A stretch of 64,000 nucleotides of DNA from an uncultured Pelagibacteraceae bacterium (GTDB lineage: Bacteria > Pseudomonadota > Alphaproteobacteria > Pelagibacterales > Pelagibacteraceae). Below the pieces are notes generated by a model. The model searched no databases, had not been told where the DNA came from, and saw only the letters and a program-made list of their open reading frames with translations. The stretch spans positions 62,001-126,000 of the forward strand of contig CACEDU010000001.1 of NCBI GenBank assembly GCA_902558435.1, read 5' to 3'. Of this stretch, positions 36,469 through 46,413 are shown piece by piece (position 1 is the stretch's first letter; each line of letters opens with the position of its first letter). The translations under genes were made by a program, and so were the position numbers.

Positions 36469-37028
36469 TTTATTTTACAAAAGAATATTTTTGATAAACC
36501 ATAATTTTTTTCTTCAAGCACATTCAAAAATTGTGAAATTTTGTCATCCGATTTTTTATTTCTATGAATAATTAATAAAGTTTGTAGGTTAGTAATTCTA
36601 ACTTTTTTTATTTGGTCTATTAAATCTTTAACCTCTTTATCTCTAAAAGGTGGATCTAAAAAAATTATATCAAAAATTTTTGGTTCAAGGTTAGAATTTT
36701 CTAAATCATAAGCACTATTAGTATATACTTTACTTTTATTTTCTAATTTAAGATTAAAAATATTCTGTTTAAGAATTTTTAATGAATTGTGGTAATTTTC
36801 AAAAAAAATCACCTCTGCTGCTCCTCTCGATAAGCATTCAATTCCAAATGACCCAGTTCCAGAAAATAAATCTAAAACTTTTGAATTATTTATTTTTGCA
36901 GATAATTTGTTTGAATGCTCTAAAACATTGAAAATCGACTCTCTAACCATATCTTTTAATGGTCTTGTTGATTTATCTAATGGGACTGTTAATTTCTTAC
37001 CTCTTAGATTTCCCGATATAATTCTCAT
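36465..37028 (-). CDS. rsmD: 16S rRNA (guanine(966)-N2)-methyltransferase
   Basis: A 187-residue SAM-dependent rRNA methyltransferase. It starts with the family's MRIISGNLRGKKL, has SAM motif DLFSGTGSFG (53-62) and the catalytic DPPF at 125-128. It modifies the 16S rRNA of the assembling 30S subunit. Its start overlaps the purD stop by 4 bases, so the two are co-transcribed. Confidence 0.94.
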   Translation of the reverse strand: MRIISGNLRGKKLTVPLDKSTRPLKDMVRESIFNVLEHSNKLSAKINNSKVLDLFSGTGSFGIECLSRGAAEVIFFENYHNSLKILKQNIFNLKLENKSKVYTNSAYDLENSNLEPKIFDIIFLDPPFRDKEVKDLIDQIKKVRITNLQTLLIIHRNKKSDDKISQFLNVLEEKNYGLSKIFFCKIN

Positions 37029-38290
37029 ATATCTAAAATTTTAAATCCAATATCTCTTCTAAAAAAACCATTCTTCCAATTTAAATTTTCAATTTTGTTA
37101 ATCACTATCTCTCTAGACTTCTTTAAGTCATCTGAAATACTTACAAAATTCAGAACACGTCCTCCTATTGCGTAAAATTTATTGTCAACTAACTCAGTAC
37201 CAGCATGATAAATAAAAGTATTTTCATCACTTGAAATTCTTCCTAAATTAGGAATTTCTAAATTTTTTTTGTATGTTTCAGGATATCCATTGGAGCATAA
37301 AACAATACACATACTTTTTTTGTTTTTCCAATTTATAGATTGATTTTCTAATTTTTCTTCACAGCAAGATAAGATCAATTCTAAAAGATCAGTCTCTAGC
37401 AAAGGTAATATCGTTTGACATTCTGGGTCTCCCATCCTCACATTATACTCAACTAGATATGGATTATTGTCCTTTATCATAAGACCCACATATAAAAATC
37501 CTTTATACTTTTCGCCCATATCCTTAATTGCCTTAAAAGTTGGTTCTATTACATCTTTCATAATTTTTAAGTCCAACTCTTTATTTATAAGTCCAGATGG
37601 AGTATATGCTCCCATTCCACCAGTATTTTTACCCATATCACCCTCACCAACTCTTTTATGATCTTGTGCAGTATTGAATTTTTTAAATATTTTCCCATCA
37701 GAAATCACGAAATAACTCATTTCCTCTCCTTCTAGGAATTCTTCAATAAGAACTTGTTTTGCAGTACCAAATTTTCCATTAAAAATTTCTTCCACAGCAT
37801 TTTTTCCGGTTTCAAAATCTTCACAAATATAAACACCTTTGCCTGCCGCTAAACCATCTGCTTTAACAACAATTGGTTTTTTTGCTTTTTGTAAATATTT
37901 TTGCGCATCAAGAGTGTTAGAAAAAACACCAAATTCTGCAGTTGGTATATTATATTTTTTACATATTTTTTTTGTAAATATTTTAGAACCCTCTAGTTGA
38001 GAACATATTTTGTTGGGTCCAAATACTTTAATCCCCCTATCTGTAAGAAAGTCTACAACTCCTTCAACAAGAGGTTTTTCAGGTCCTACAATCACAAGAT
38101 CTATCATATTTTTTTCAACAAATTTTCCTAATTTGTCAAAATCATAAATATCGAGGTCTACATTCTCAGCAATAGATTTAGTTCCCGCGTTGCCTGGTAA
38201 ACAAAATAATTTGTTAAGTTTATCAGATTTGGATATTTGTTCAGCTATAGCGTGTTCTCTTCCACCATTTCCAAGAATTGCAATTTTCAT
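37025..38290 (-). CDS. purD: Phosphoribosylamine-glycine ligase
   Basis: A 421-residue ATP-grasp enzyme of de novo purine synthesis, joining glycine to phosphoribosylamine. The N-terminal GNGGREHAIAEQI, PGNAGT and GPEKPLVEG segments, the ATP-grasp VKADGLAAGKGV and the NVRMGDPECQ motif are all present. Length is normal. It diverges from the DUF2093 gene with 26 bases between starts. Confidence 0.96.
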   Translation of the reverse strand: MKIAILGNGGREHAIAEQISKSDKLNKLFCLPGNAGTKSIAENVDLDIYDFDKLGKFVEKNMIDLVIVGPEKPLVEGVVDFLTDRGIKVFGPNKICSQLEGSKIFTKKICKKYNIPTAEFGVFSNTLDAQKYLQKAKKPIVVKADGLAAGKGVYICEDFETGKNAVEEIFNGKFGTAKQVLIEEFLEGEEMSYFVISDGKIFKKFNTAQDHKRVGEGDMGKNTGGMGAYTPSGLINKELDLKIMKDVIEPTFKAIKDMGEKYKGFLYVGLMIKDNNPYLVEYNVRMGDPECQTILPLLETDLLELILSCCEEKLENQSINWKNKKSMCIVLCSNGYPETYKKNLEIPNLGRISSDENTFIYHAGTELVDNKFYAIGGRVLNFVSISDDLKKSREIVINKIENLNWKNGFFRRDIGFKILDI

Positions 38291-38316
38291 ATATTTAAAT
38301 ATATATCCTATAAATT

Positions 38317-38499
38317 ATGAACAAGTTAGCAAAATTAAAATTTCTTCCAAACAATTTTGAAGTTATTCAACATGGTGATCATGTAGTATGTGCAATTTCA
38401 GGTAAAAAAATTCCTTTAGAAAATTTAAATTATTGGAATGTTGATGAGCAAGAGGCCTACTATTCATATATTGAGGCGTCAATTAAAAAAGAAAAATAA
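38317..38499 (+). CDS. DUF2093 family protein (60 aa)
   Basis: A complete 60-residue protein whose core NNFEVIQHGDHVVCAISGKK and IPLENLNYWNVDEQEAYYS match the alphaproteobacterial DUF2093 family (G-D-H-V-x-C-A-(V/I)-(T/S)-G-x-x-IPLxxLxYWxVxxQEAY). Conserved Cys27 and a possible zinc-ribbon-like turn; function unknown. Single gene, divergent from purD. Confidence 0.85.
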   Translation: MNKLAKLKFLPNNFEVIQHGDHVVCAISGKKIPLENLNYWNVDEQEAYYSYIEASIKKEK

Positions 38500-38510
38500 C
38501 AAAATCATAA

Positions 38511-39371
38511 TTATTTTTTCCACCTATCGTGTGTCCAAATCCATTGATCAGGATTTTTTAATATCATTTTCTCTAAAATTTTATTCAAATGTAAGGAAAT
38601 TTCTTCATGTGATTTTTCAGAACTTATTTCAATTGCTTGAGATACATACATCTTGAAATAATGTTTTCTGTCTCGCTCTATATATATAGGAACTATATCA
38701 CATTGATATTTCTTTATAATCTGCGCAGGTATGGTTGTTGTAGAAGCTAAGTTTCCGAAAAAATCTATTTTTATTCCTTCAGTAACTCTCTGATCAATCA
38801 TTAATGCGATTGAGTTACCTTTTTTTAAGTTTTCCAAAATTTGCCTTGTTCCGGACCTTCCTTTTTTAATTTGATTTTTACAAATAAAATTTGTTCTAAT
38901 ATTTTCCATGTTTTTATTTAAAAAAGTATTATTTAAAGGCCTGTAAATTGCAGCCAAATTAATTCCTGACTTTTCTAATTGCATAGCCATTAGCTCAAAA
39001 TTATTAAAATGGCCTGAAATAAACACAACAGGTTTATTTTTTTTTTTAACTTTCTCTAAATTATTCATTCCATCAATTTCAATATATTTTGAAAGTGTAT
39101 TATTTCTAAAGTCTTTCAAAAAAGGATACTCTGCTAATATCCTTCCATAATTACCCAGTACATTTTGAGCAAATGTATCCTCAGAAGTTTGAATTGAAAT
39201 TTTAGATTTTATAAGATTTTGAATGATAGATTTTTTACTTCTAAAAATATTACCAAAAGTTTTACCAACAAAAAAACCTAGGTCAGATGAAATTTTGTAT
39301 CCTAATATTTTGCAGATTATAAAAAATAAATTTATTATTATAAATTCTATAAAATATACTAATTTCCTCAT
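38511..39371 (-). CDS. Lipid A late acyltransferase (LpxL/HtrB-like)
   Basis: A 286-residue inner-membrane acyltransferase. One N-terminal membrane helix (about 8-24) precedes the catalytic HX4E motif in SGHFNNFELMA (near 118-128), and the family's MIDQRVTEGIKIDFFG segment follows. It adds a secondary acyl chain to Kdo-lipid A precursors; the acyl donor (lauroyl, myristoyl) cannot be told. It is the last gene of a five-gene reverse-strand block with lpxK, waaA, the msbA-like gene and ubiA. Confidence 0.87.
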   Translation of the reverse strand: MRKLVYFIEFIIINLFFIICKILGYKISSDLGFFVGKTFGNIFRSKKSIIQNLIKSKISIQTSEDTFAQNVLGNYGRILAEYPFLKDFRNNTLSKYIEIDGMNNLEKVKKKNKPVVFISGHFNNFELMAMQLEKSGINLAAIYRPLNNTFLNKNMENIRTNFICKNQIKKGRSGTRQILENLKKGNSIALMIDQRVTEGIKIDFFGNLASTTTIPAQIIKKYQCDIVPIYIERDRKHYFKMYVSQAIEISSEKSHEEISLHLNKILEKMILKNPDQWIWTHDRWKK

Positions 39372-40288
39372 AATCTTTCTGTAAGAAATTTTGAAAATTT
39401 ATTTAAATTTTTAATCTTAAGTTTTATCCTTAAATATTTAACATTCTTTTTATTTCTCTTATTCAATCTTTTATAATCTTTTTCTGTGGTAACAATTTCT
39501 AAGTTTTTGTCTTTTGCAATTTTTTTAATTTTATCAATTTCCTGGTTTTCAAAATTATGATGGTCAGCAAATATAAATTTGCTTACGATTTTAAATTTGT
39601 ATTTTTTAAGAGTATTTTCAAATTCTTCAGGATTTCCAATACCACAAAAATATAGATACTTTTTTTTTCTGTTAAATTTATCAAGATTTAATGGCTGATA
39701 ATTTGAATAAAAAATATGATTATTATAATTTTTTAATATGGAAAAAAGTTTTTTATTTTTTTTTTCACCATTTAAAAAAATTGCACTGTATTTTTTTAGT
39801 ACTGATAAATTTTCTCTCAAGGGACCTGCTGGCAACAATAATCCATTTCCAAAGCCATAACTTGAATTAAAACAAGCTATTGAAATATCATAATTAATTT
39901 TTTTATCCTGTAATCCGTCATCTAAAATTGCTAAATTAAATTTCTTATTATTTTCTGCTTTAATTAAACTCATTTTTCTATCAATATTGCTTAAAACATT
40001 ACCCTTTGATTTAAGTAATTTTTCTTCATCAATTTGCTCATAATATTTTTTTTTAATAAACACAGTTTTGAATTTTTTTTTTAAAATATTGTTTATTTCA
40101 ATACAAAGAGATGTTTTTCCAGTTCCTCCTACATAAATGTTACCTACGCAAATTGTTTTAATTGAATAATTTACTTTTGATATATAGCTTTTAAAAAAAT
40201 TTATTATAAATGTAATTATTGAAAATGGAATTAAAGCTAATGAGATTAGATTTTTATTACTCCAAAACAATGGTTTTCTTATCTTCAT
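39368..40288 (-). CDS. lpxK: Tetraacyldisaccharide 4'-kinase
   Basis: A 306-residue inner-membrane-associated kinase that phosphorylates the 4' position of the lipid A disaccharide. An N-terminal membrane helix (about 14-35) precedes the P-loop VGGTGKT (53-59). The LPAGPLREN signature (near 150) and the DDGLQD motif (near 124) are typical. Its ends overlap or abut waaA and the acyltransferase gene (4 and 0 bases). Confidence 0.92.
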   Translation of the reverse strand: MKIRKPLFWSNKNLISLALIPFSIITFIINFFKSYISKVNYSIKTICVGNIYVGGTGKTSLCIEINNILKKKFKTVFIKKKYYEQIDEEKLLKSKGNVLSNIDRKMSLIKAENNKKFNLAILDDGLQDKKINYDISIACFNSSYGFGNGLLLPAGPLRENLSVLKKYSAIFLNGEKKNKKLFSILKNYNNHIFYSNYQPLNLDKFNRKKKYLYFCGIGNPEEFENTLKKYKFKIVSKFIFADHHNFENQEIDKIKKIAKDKNLEIVTTEKDYKRLNKRNKKNVKYLRIKLKIKNLNKFSKFLTERL

Positions 40289-41524
40289 TTAGATAAACTT
40301 TTTAATTTCCAATATGTTTCTATTTATAATTTTTTCACCTAAGTGACATAATTTATATTTTACATTAGTATTTTCTAAATAATTAATTTTTTTAATAATA
40401 AGATTTTTTAAATTTTTGGTAGATTTAATTTTTTTTGCAATTTTTAATTTTTCCAACATGTCATAAACTTCCTTAAAATTACCAATATTTGGACCAAATA
40501 GAATATAATTACCCTCTCTAGCAGGTTCCAATGGATTCTGTCCCCCGTGTAAAATCAACGAACCACCAACAAATGTTAATTTAGTTAATGAATAGAATTT
40601 TGGGGCATCGCCATATGTATCTACTATGTAAACATCAGTATCTTTTTTTAAACCTTTTGATGATGTATGAAATTCTGAATTTAAACCAATCTTAGATAGT
40701 TCATTAGCTATATCTTTTTTTCTATCTATATGTCTAGGTATTATAATAGTTAATAAATTCTTAATCTGAGTTTTTAATTCTTTGTGAATTTTGCCAATAA
40801 TTAATTCTTCGTTTTTATGTGTACTCGCAGCACACCAAATTTTTTTTTTTAAAAATTTTTTTTTTAATTTAGAGTTGTTAATATCTAAATTTTTTGCACC
40901 AAAATATTTTAAATTTCCTGCAATTTGAATATTTTTTGTGCCAAGTAGTTTTAAGTATTTCTTTGTTTCTAAATTTTGAGGCAATGCAACTGTTATTTTA
41001 TTAAATATATTATTTGAAAAATAAGTTAAATATTTCCACCTAGTATATGATTTTTTAGTAATTCTTGCATTAAGGAGTATTAAGGGAACTTTACTTTTAT
41101 TCAAATTGTTGAACATATTCGGCCAAACTTCAGAGTCTACAAATATTGCTACTTTTGGTTTCCAATAATTAATAAATTTTTTAGTAAAGAAATTTAAATC
41201 ATAAGGATAAAATTGGTGAATTGTTTTTTTAAATTTGTATTTAGATAGAATAATAGATGAACTAATTGTTGATGAGGTAATTATAATTTTTTGAACTTTT
41301 TTGTCTTTCTCAAATTTTTTAACTAGTGGAATTATACTCAGAATTTCTCCTACACTAGCACCATGGAACCAAATCGTTCCATTTGTATTATTATTTTTTG
41401 AAAAAAAACAAAATTTTTCTTTAAATCTAATTTTATCCTCTTTTCCTAAAATAATTCTGATTATTAAAATAATTGGTGAAATTAATAATATTATTAATAA
41501 AAAAATATTATAAATAAAAAACAT
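40289..41524 (-). CDS. waaA: 3-deoxy-D-manno-octulosonic acid transferase
   Basis: A 411-residue GT30 glycosyltransferase that adds Kdo to lipid IVA. An N-terminal membrane anchor (about 3-26) is followed by WFHGASVGEI (near 52-61) and the C-terminal GGSLILHGGQNPLEPAREG signature (near 316-334). Number of Kdo residues added is not predictable. It touches lpxK and overlaps the msbA-like gene by one base. Confidence 0.93.
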   Translation of the reverse strand: MFFIYNIFLLIILLISPIILIIRIILGKEDKIRFKEKFCFFSKNNNTNGTIWFHGASVGEILSIIPLVKKFEKDKKVQKIIITSSTISSSIILSKYKFKKTIHQFYPYDLNFFTKKFINYWKPKVAIFVDSEVWPNMFNNLNKSKVPLILLNARITKKSYTRWKYLTYFSNNIFNKITVALPQNLETKKYLKLLGTKNIQIAGNLKYFGAKNLDINNSKLKKKFLKKKIWCAASTHKNEELIIGKIHKELKTQIKNLLTIIIPRHIDRKKDIANELSKIGLNSEFHTSSKGLKKDTDVYIVDTYGDAPKFYSLTKLTFVGGSLILHGGQNPLEPAREGNYILFGPNIGNFKEVYDMLEKLKIAKKIKSTKNLKNLIIKKINYLENTNVKYKLCHLGEKIINRNILEIKKFI

Positions 41525-43266
41525 TAATTTTTACTAATCTGCTTGTCGTAAAAGTTTTTGTAAGTTTCAGACTTCTTTAAAAGTTCATCGTGGTTACCAG
41601 AGTCTAAAACAATACCTTTATCCATTACGTAAATCCTATCTGAATTAAGAATTGTTGAGAGTCTATGAGCTATAACCACGGTAGTCTTATTTAATGTTAG
41701 TTTATCAAGTGCTGTTTGAATTTTTTCTTCTGTTTCAGAATCTAGTGATGATGTAGCTTCATCTAAAAGAATAATCTTACTATTTTTTAAAAAAGCTCTA
41801 GCAATCGATAATCTTTGCTTTTCACCTCCTGATAACCGTACACCATTTTCTCCAATCATGGTTTGATATTTATTTTCAAGCTTTTCTATAAAATCTTGAC
41901 ACATAGATTGTTCTGCAGCTTTATGGACTTCCTCATCGGTTGCATCAGGTTTTGCGTATTTTATGTTATTAAATATTGTATCATCGAATAAAGTGACATT
42001 TTGATCTACTATTGATATTTCTTTTCTGAGTGAAAATAAATTTACATCTTTGATGTTTTTGCCATCAATTTCTAAAATTCCAGATTTTGGATCATAGATT
42101 CTTGGAATTAAGCTTAATAACGACGATTTACCCGATCCACTTTGACCAACTAATGCAGTCATTTTTTTTCCATTTATTTTAATATTAATATCTTTTAACA
42201 CCCTATTTTCTAGATTTGTCGAATAACTAAAATTTATACCCTTTAATTCAATGTCACCATTTTTCAAAACGATATTAGATTTCTCTTTATTGAGATTAAT
42301 AGAATTTTTTATATCAATGATCGGCAAAATTCTTTTACCTGCTGATAATCCCTGCCCTATACCTACATTTATTGTTGCAAGTGATTTTACTGGTTGGTAA
42401 GCAAGCATCATTGCTGCTAAAAATGAAAAAAAATTATTTAAACTTAATTGATCATTCATAATTAATTTACCTGAATAAAAAATTAAAATAGCTATCATAA
42501 TACCAGTAAGAATTTCCATTATTGGATTTGCTCTATGATAAACAGAAGCAATTTTTATAGATTTATTTTTTAAATCATTTACAAATTTTTCTGACCTTTC
42601 AAATTCGTAGCTTTCTCTTTGAAATATCTTAATTATTTTGTGATTTTTGAAAATATCTATTAAATATTTATTTAAATCTCCTGATTTCTCTTGAGCTTCA
42701 GTTACTACTTTACCTATTCTTTTGCCTAACTTTTTCGCAGTTATAGATGCAAAAGGTATCATTATAATTGCTATTATTGAAAGCCTCCAGTTTTGATAAA
42801 ACATCACTGATAGAAGACCAATCAAAGTTAAACCATCTTTGAAAAGTGCTAAGAAAGAATTACTTAACATGCCTGTAATCTGCTGAACATCAAAATTTAA
42901 ATTTGAAATATATTTTCCAGTATGCTTATTTTCTATATATTCTGTATCAGCTTTTATAAAAGAACTAAGCATATCCATTTGAATTTGTTTTTTTACTTCT
43001 TCAGCTACTTTAATCATCAGTACTCTAGCGACATAAAGAGAGACACCTTTCGTAGCGAAAGCTATTACTATTAAGAATGGAATTACCAATAATAAACTTT
43101 GATCCTTATTTAAAAAAATTTTGTCAATAGCTGGATCCAATAACCATGCTGTAGCAGATGTGCTTGCAGCTACTAAAATTGAAAAGAAAACAGCTAGGAA
43201 AATCTTATCTAAGTAATTTTTAGTATAATCTTTATACAGTCTTTTAAGTATTTTAATATTAGTCAT
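41524..43266 (-). CDS. Lipid A/LPS export ABC transporter, MsbA-like
   Basis: A 580-residue half-transporter: six membrane helices (about 20-320) and a C-terminal ATPase with Walker A GQSGSGKSS (near 372-380), signature LSGGEKQRLSIARA and Walker B ILLDEATSSLD. Its position between waaA and ubiA in a lipid A block points to flipping of lipid A across the inner membrane (MsbA). Drug or lipid export cannot be excluded from sequence alone. Confidence 0.88.
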   Translation of the reverse strand: MTNIKILKRLYKDYTKNYLDKIFLAVFFSILVAASTSATAWLLDPAIDKIFLNKDQSLLLVIPFLIVIAFATKGVSLYVARVLMIKVAEEVKKQIQMDMLSSFIKADTEYIENKHTGKYISNLNFDVQQITGMLSNSFLALFKDGLTLIGLLSVMFYQNWRLSIIAIIMIPFASITAKKLGKRIGKVVTEAQEKSGDLNKYLIDIFKNHKIIKIFQRESYEFERSEKFVNDLKNKSIKIASVYHRANPIMEILTGIMIAILIFYSGKLIMNDQLSLNNFFSFLAAMMLAYQPVKSLATINVGIGQGLSAGKRILPIIDIKNSINLNKEKSNIVLKNGDIELKGINFSYSTNLENRVLKDINIKINGKKMTALVGQSGSGKSSLLSLIPRIYDPKSGILEIDGKNIKDVNLFSLRKEISIVDQNVTLFDDTIFNNIKYAKPDATDEEVHKAAEQSMCQDFIEKLENKYQTMIGENGVRLSGGEKQRLSIARAFLKNSKIILLDEATSSLDSETEEKIQTALDKLTLNKTTVVIAHRLSTILNSDRIYVMDKGIVLDSGNHDELLKKSETYKNFYDKQISKN

Positions 43267-44133
43267 TTAAAATATTTTTCCTATTAATATATTTATAAAT
43301 ACAACTAATCCTAAAAAATTATTACTTTTAAATTTTTTGAGACACTGAGATGGATCAACCACATTGAGATTTTTTATTTGATAAATTATTAAATGTAAAA
43401 AAATAATTATCAAAGTTATGAAATAAAAAATTTTAAAATCCATAAGAATTCCAACTGTTATTAGCGCAACTATAAAAAATAAGTAACATAATGAAATAAA
43501 TATTTTTGGGTTATTTTTAAATTTTATTGAGGTAGATTTAACTCCTATAATCTCATCATCTTTAATATCTTGATATCCATAAATTGTGTCGTAACCCAGT
43601 GTCCAAAATATGGCCCCAAAATAAAAAATTATTGGCACTAAATTTATGCTGTTATTTATTGATATCCAAGCAAGCACAAGACCATAATTAAATGTAATAC
43701 CTAAAAATAGCTGTGGCCAGTAAGTAAATCTTTTCATCAAGGGATAAGTAAATGCCAATGGCATTGATAATATTGCCATCAAAATGGTGAACTTATTAAA
43801 ATTGATTAATACTAAAAATGCTAATCCACACAAACTAATAGAGTAAATTATTGCGAGATTTATAGAGATCTTACCTGATGCAATTGGTCTATTTTTCGTT
43901 CTTTCAACTTTTTTATCAAAATTTTTATCTACTATATCATTTACTATGCATCCAGCAGATCTCATTAGTATTGAACCCATCAAAAATAGAAAAGAATAAA
44001 AATAAAATATTTCTAAACCAGAACTGAAATCATATGCAATAGAAAGACCCCATAGGCAAGGCCAAAATAAAAGCATATAACCTATTGGTCTATTTAATCT
44101 TGTTAGCTCAATGAATAATTTAATGTTTTGCAT
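43267..44133 (-). CDS. ubiA: 4-hydroxybenzoate polyprenyltransferase
   Basis: A 288-residue multi-pass prenyltransferase of ubiquinone synthesis. It begins with the UbiA pattern LTRLNRPIGYMLLFWPCLW; the first Asp-rich motif is NDIVDKNFD (near 65-73), preceded by RSAGCIV and followed by RTKNRPIASG; the second is YGYQDIKDD (near 185-193). It attaches the polyprenyl chain to 4-hydroxybenzoate. It is the first gene of the reverse-strand lipid A block, though its pathway differs. Confidence 0.93.
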   Translation of the reverse strand: MQNIKLFIELTRLNRPIGYMLLFWPCLWGLSIAYDFSSGLEIFYFYSFLFLMGSILMRSAGCIVNDIVDKNFDKKVERTKNRPIASGKISINLAIIYSISLCGLAFLVLINFNKFTILMAILSMPLAFTYPLMKRFTYWPQLFLGITFNYGLVLAWISINNSINLVPIIFYFGAIFWTLGYDTIYGYQDIKDDEIIGVKSTSIKFKNNPKIFISLCYLFFIVALITVGILMDFKIFYFITLIIIFLHLIIYQIKNLNVVDPSQCLKKFKSNNFLGLVVFINILIGKIF

Positions 44134-44185
44134 AATAATTTACTTGTAAATAGCAAAGCAGAGTTTCATAATCAAATTGATTCGA

Positions 44186-44593
44186 ATGAATATAGATTAC
44201 ACCGTTACTGCATTAATGTTTCCAGCCATACCCCTAATAATGAGTGTATATAGCAATAGGTTTCATACGCTCAGCGGACTTATTAGAAAAATTCATGATG
44301 AATATGTTTTTGAAAAACACACCCCACCAGAGTGGAAAGATCAACTTATTAACTTAAATAGTAGAATAGGAGTATTAAAGTTTGCTATTATGTCGGCAGC
44401 ATTTGGTTTTCTATTTAATATGCTAACAGTATTTGCTCTTTATTTAGACAGTTTAATTATTGCCAGAGTAATTTTTGGATCATGTTGTTTGTCTATGATG
44501 ATTTCAATTATTTTTTTTATCAGAGAAATTCAAATTTCAGGTAAAGCCTTAAAACTTCATCTGTCAGATATGGATGTCCAATTTAAGGAATAA
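44186..44593 (+). CDS. DUF2721 family membrane protein
   Basis: A 135-residue membrane protein with three helices. The N-terminal LMFPAIPLIMSVYSNRFHTLSGLIR segment (first helix followed by R-x-x-x-L-(S/A)-x-x-IR, split by the loop) matches the DUF2721 layout. Function unknown. I start at ATG 44186; an in-frame TTG at 44177 would add three residues. It is divergent from ubiA and overlaps the converging oxidoreductase gene by 11 bases. Confidence 0.75.
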   Translation: MNIDYTVTALMFPAIPLIMSVYSNRFHTLSGLIRKIHDEYVFEKHTPPEWKDQLINLNSRIGVLKFAIMSAAFGFLFNMLTVFALYLDSLIIARVIFGSCCLSMMISIIFFIREIQISGKALKLHLSDMDVQFKE

Positions 44594-45554
44594 TTACAGC
44601 TGGACCAGTGATCTTTCTTCCCTCTAAATCCTTATGAGCTTGAACAACATCTTTTAAATTATATTTTTTATATATTTCGATTTTTACATTACCGGACGAA
44701 ATTTGTTTGAATAACATATTAGTTGCCTCATTTATTTCTTCACTATTTGTAAAATATTGATTCATCGCTGGTCTAACAAAATATATTCCTTTAGGTTGTA
44801 AAGATTTTGATACAATTATTGGATCAAGTGCTCCAGATGCATTTCCAAACGAAACCATAGTTCCCCTTAATTTCAAACATTCAATGGATTTATCATATGT
44901 AGATTTACCTACACCATCATAAACAACAGAAACACCTTTTCCATCTGTAAGTTCCATGACTTTTTTTGCAAAATCTTCTTTTGAATAGTTAATTACTTTG
45001 TCACATCCATACTTCTTTGCTATCTCTATTTTTTCCTCACTTCCGACTGTTCCTATAACTTTTAGTTCTAAACTTTTTGCCCACTGACAAAAGAATTGTC
45101 CAACACCTCCTGCTGCTGCGTGAAATAAAACTGTTTCTCCCTTTTTTGGAACATATGTTTTGTGCAATAAATAAAAAGTTGTCATACCTTTTGTCATAGC
45201 ACTCGATATAATTTCTAAATCAATATTATCAGGAACTTTGACAATATTTTTTGATGGGTAATTTCTGTGAGTTGAATATGAGCCTAGTGGAGCTGCAGCA
45301 TATGCAACTTTATCTCCTACTGAAAAATTAGAAACATTTGGACCAATTTCTTTAATAGTACCTGCCGCTTCCAATCCAATTCCGGTTGGTAGTTGAAGAG
45401 GATATAAACCCGATCTATGATAAGTATCTATATAGTTCAATCCAATTGACACGTGTTCTATCTGGACCTCATCAGCACCTGGTTTATCTAAAGTAATTTC
45501 CTCTAGTTTGAGAACTTCAGGACCACCTGTATTTGTTACTTTAATTGATTTCAT
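44583..45554 (-). CDS. NADPH:quinone oxidoreductase (zeta-crystallin-like)
   Basis: A 323-residue medium-chain dehydrogenase/reductase without the structural zinc lobe. The family signatures GLNYIDTYHRSGLYPLQLP (near 38-56), GLEAAGTI and the Rossmann AAAGGVGQFFCQWAKSLELK (near 146-165) are clear. Such enzymes reduce quinones with NADPH (QorA type). It lies downstream of the pirin gene (15-base gap) in a run of stress/redox genes with DoxX and a HAD enzyme. Confidence 0.9.
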   Translation of the reverse strand: MKSIKVTNTGGPEVLKLEEITLDKPGADEVQIEHVSIGLNYIDTYHRSGLYPLQLPTGIGLEAAGTIKEIGPNVSNFSVGDKVAYAAAPLGSYSTHRNYPSKNIVKVPDNIDLEIISSAMTKGMTTFYLLHKTYVPKKGETVLFHAAAGGVGQFFCQWAKSLELKVIGTVGSEEKIEIAKKYGCDKVINYSKEDFAKKVMELTDGKGVSVVYDGVGKSTYDKSIECLKLRGTMVSFGNASGALDPIIVSKSLQPKGIYFVRPAMNQYFTNSEEINEATNMLFKQISSGNVKIEIYKKYNLKDVVQAHKDLEGRKITGPAVIIP

Positions 45555-45569
45555 TTTTCAAAAGTAATT

Positions 45570-46406
45570 TTATTTTACAAATCTACCTTTATGATAATCC
45601 TCGACTGCTTGCAAGATTTCTTGTTTAGTATTCATGACAAAAGGACCACCTCTTGCAATTTGTTCGCCTATTGGTTTTCCAGCAATCAGAAGGAACTTAG
45701 CATTAGTTGAGCCATAAACCTTGAGTTTCTTACCCATTTCTAAAAGAATCAGTTTTGAATTTTCAATTTTTTGATGTTGTTGAGTCCCAATTTTTATTTC
45801 TCCTTGAATTAAATAAATAAATGAATTGTGAGTTGATGGTAAATCAAAATTGAATTCTTTATTTTTATTTAATTCAATATCAAAATAAATAGGTTCAACA
45901 TTATGTTTTTTTATAGGTCCCTTAGCATTTTTAAATTTACCAGCTATGACTTTGACTATTTTTTCTTCATCTAGATGAGTTTGCATCTGATCAGCATCTA
46001 TATAGATGTAACTAGGTTTGCTCATTTTTAGTTTAGCTGGCATATTGATCCATAATTGAAACCCATGTAATTTACCTTCTTTCATTGCAGGCATCTCAGA
46101 GTGAATTATTCCACTACCTGTCTTCATCCACTGAACATCTCCTGCAGTCATTCTACCTTCACTACCAGTACTATCTTTGTGTTCAAAGTCTCCAGCTAAC
46201 ATATATGTTACTGTCTCTATGCCTCGATGAGGATGAGGCGGAAAACCGGCTATATAATCTTCACTATTTTCTGATCCGAATTCATCTAACATTAAAAATG
46301 GATCAAAGTAATTAGGCTCTACACCAATGCTTCTTTTTAATTTTACTCCAGCACCGTCAGAAGCTGGTATAGGTTCGATAATTTGTTTAACTTCAATATT
46401 TGACAT
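45570..46406 (-). CDS. Pirin family protein
   Basis: A 278-residue bicupin. The N-terminal cupin has the pirin signature PHPHRGIETVTYMLAGDFEHKD (metal-binding His residues near 56-60), and the following GDVQWMKTGSGIIHSEMP adds another His and Glu. Some bacterial pirins act as quercetinases; others are redox regulators. Next to a quinone reductase and DoxX, a redox role is plausible but unproven. Confidence 0.9.
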   Translation of the reverse strand: MSNIEVKQIIEPIPASDGAGVKLKRSIGVEPNYFDPFLMLDEFGSENSEDYIAGFPPHPHRGIETVTYMLAGDFEHKDSTGSEGRMTAGDVQWMKTGSGIIHSEMPAMKEGKLHGFQLWINMPAKLKMSKPSYIYIDADQMQTHLDEEKIVKVIAGKFKNAKGPIKKHNVEPIYFDIELNKNKEFNFDLPSTHNSFIYLIQGEIKIGTQQHQKIENSKLILLEMGKKLKVYGSTNAKFLLIAGKPIGEQIARGGPFVMNTKQEILQAVEDYHKGRFVK

Positions 46407-46413
46407 TCTGTGT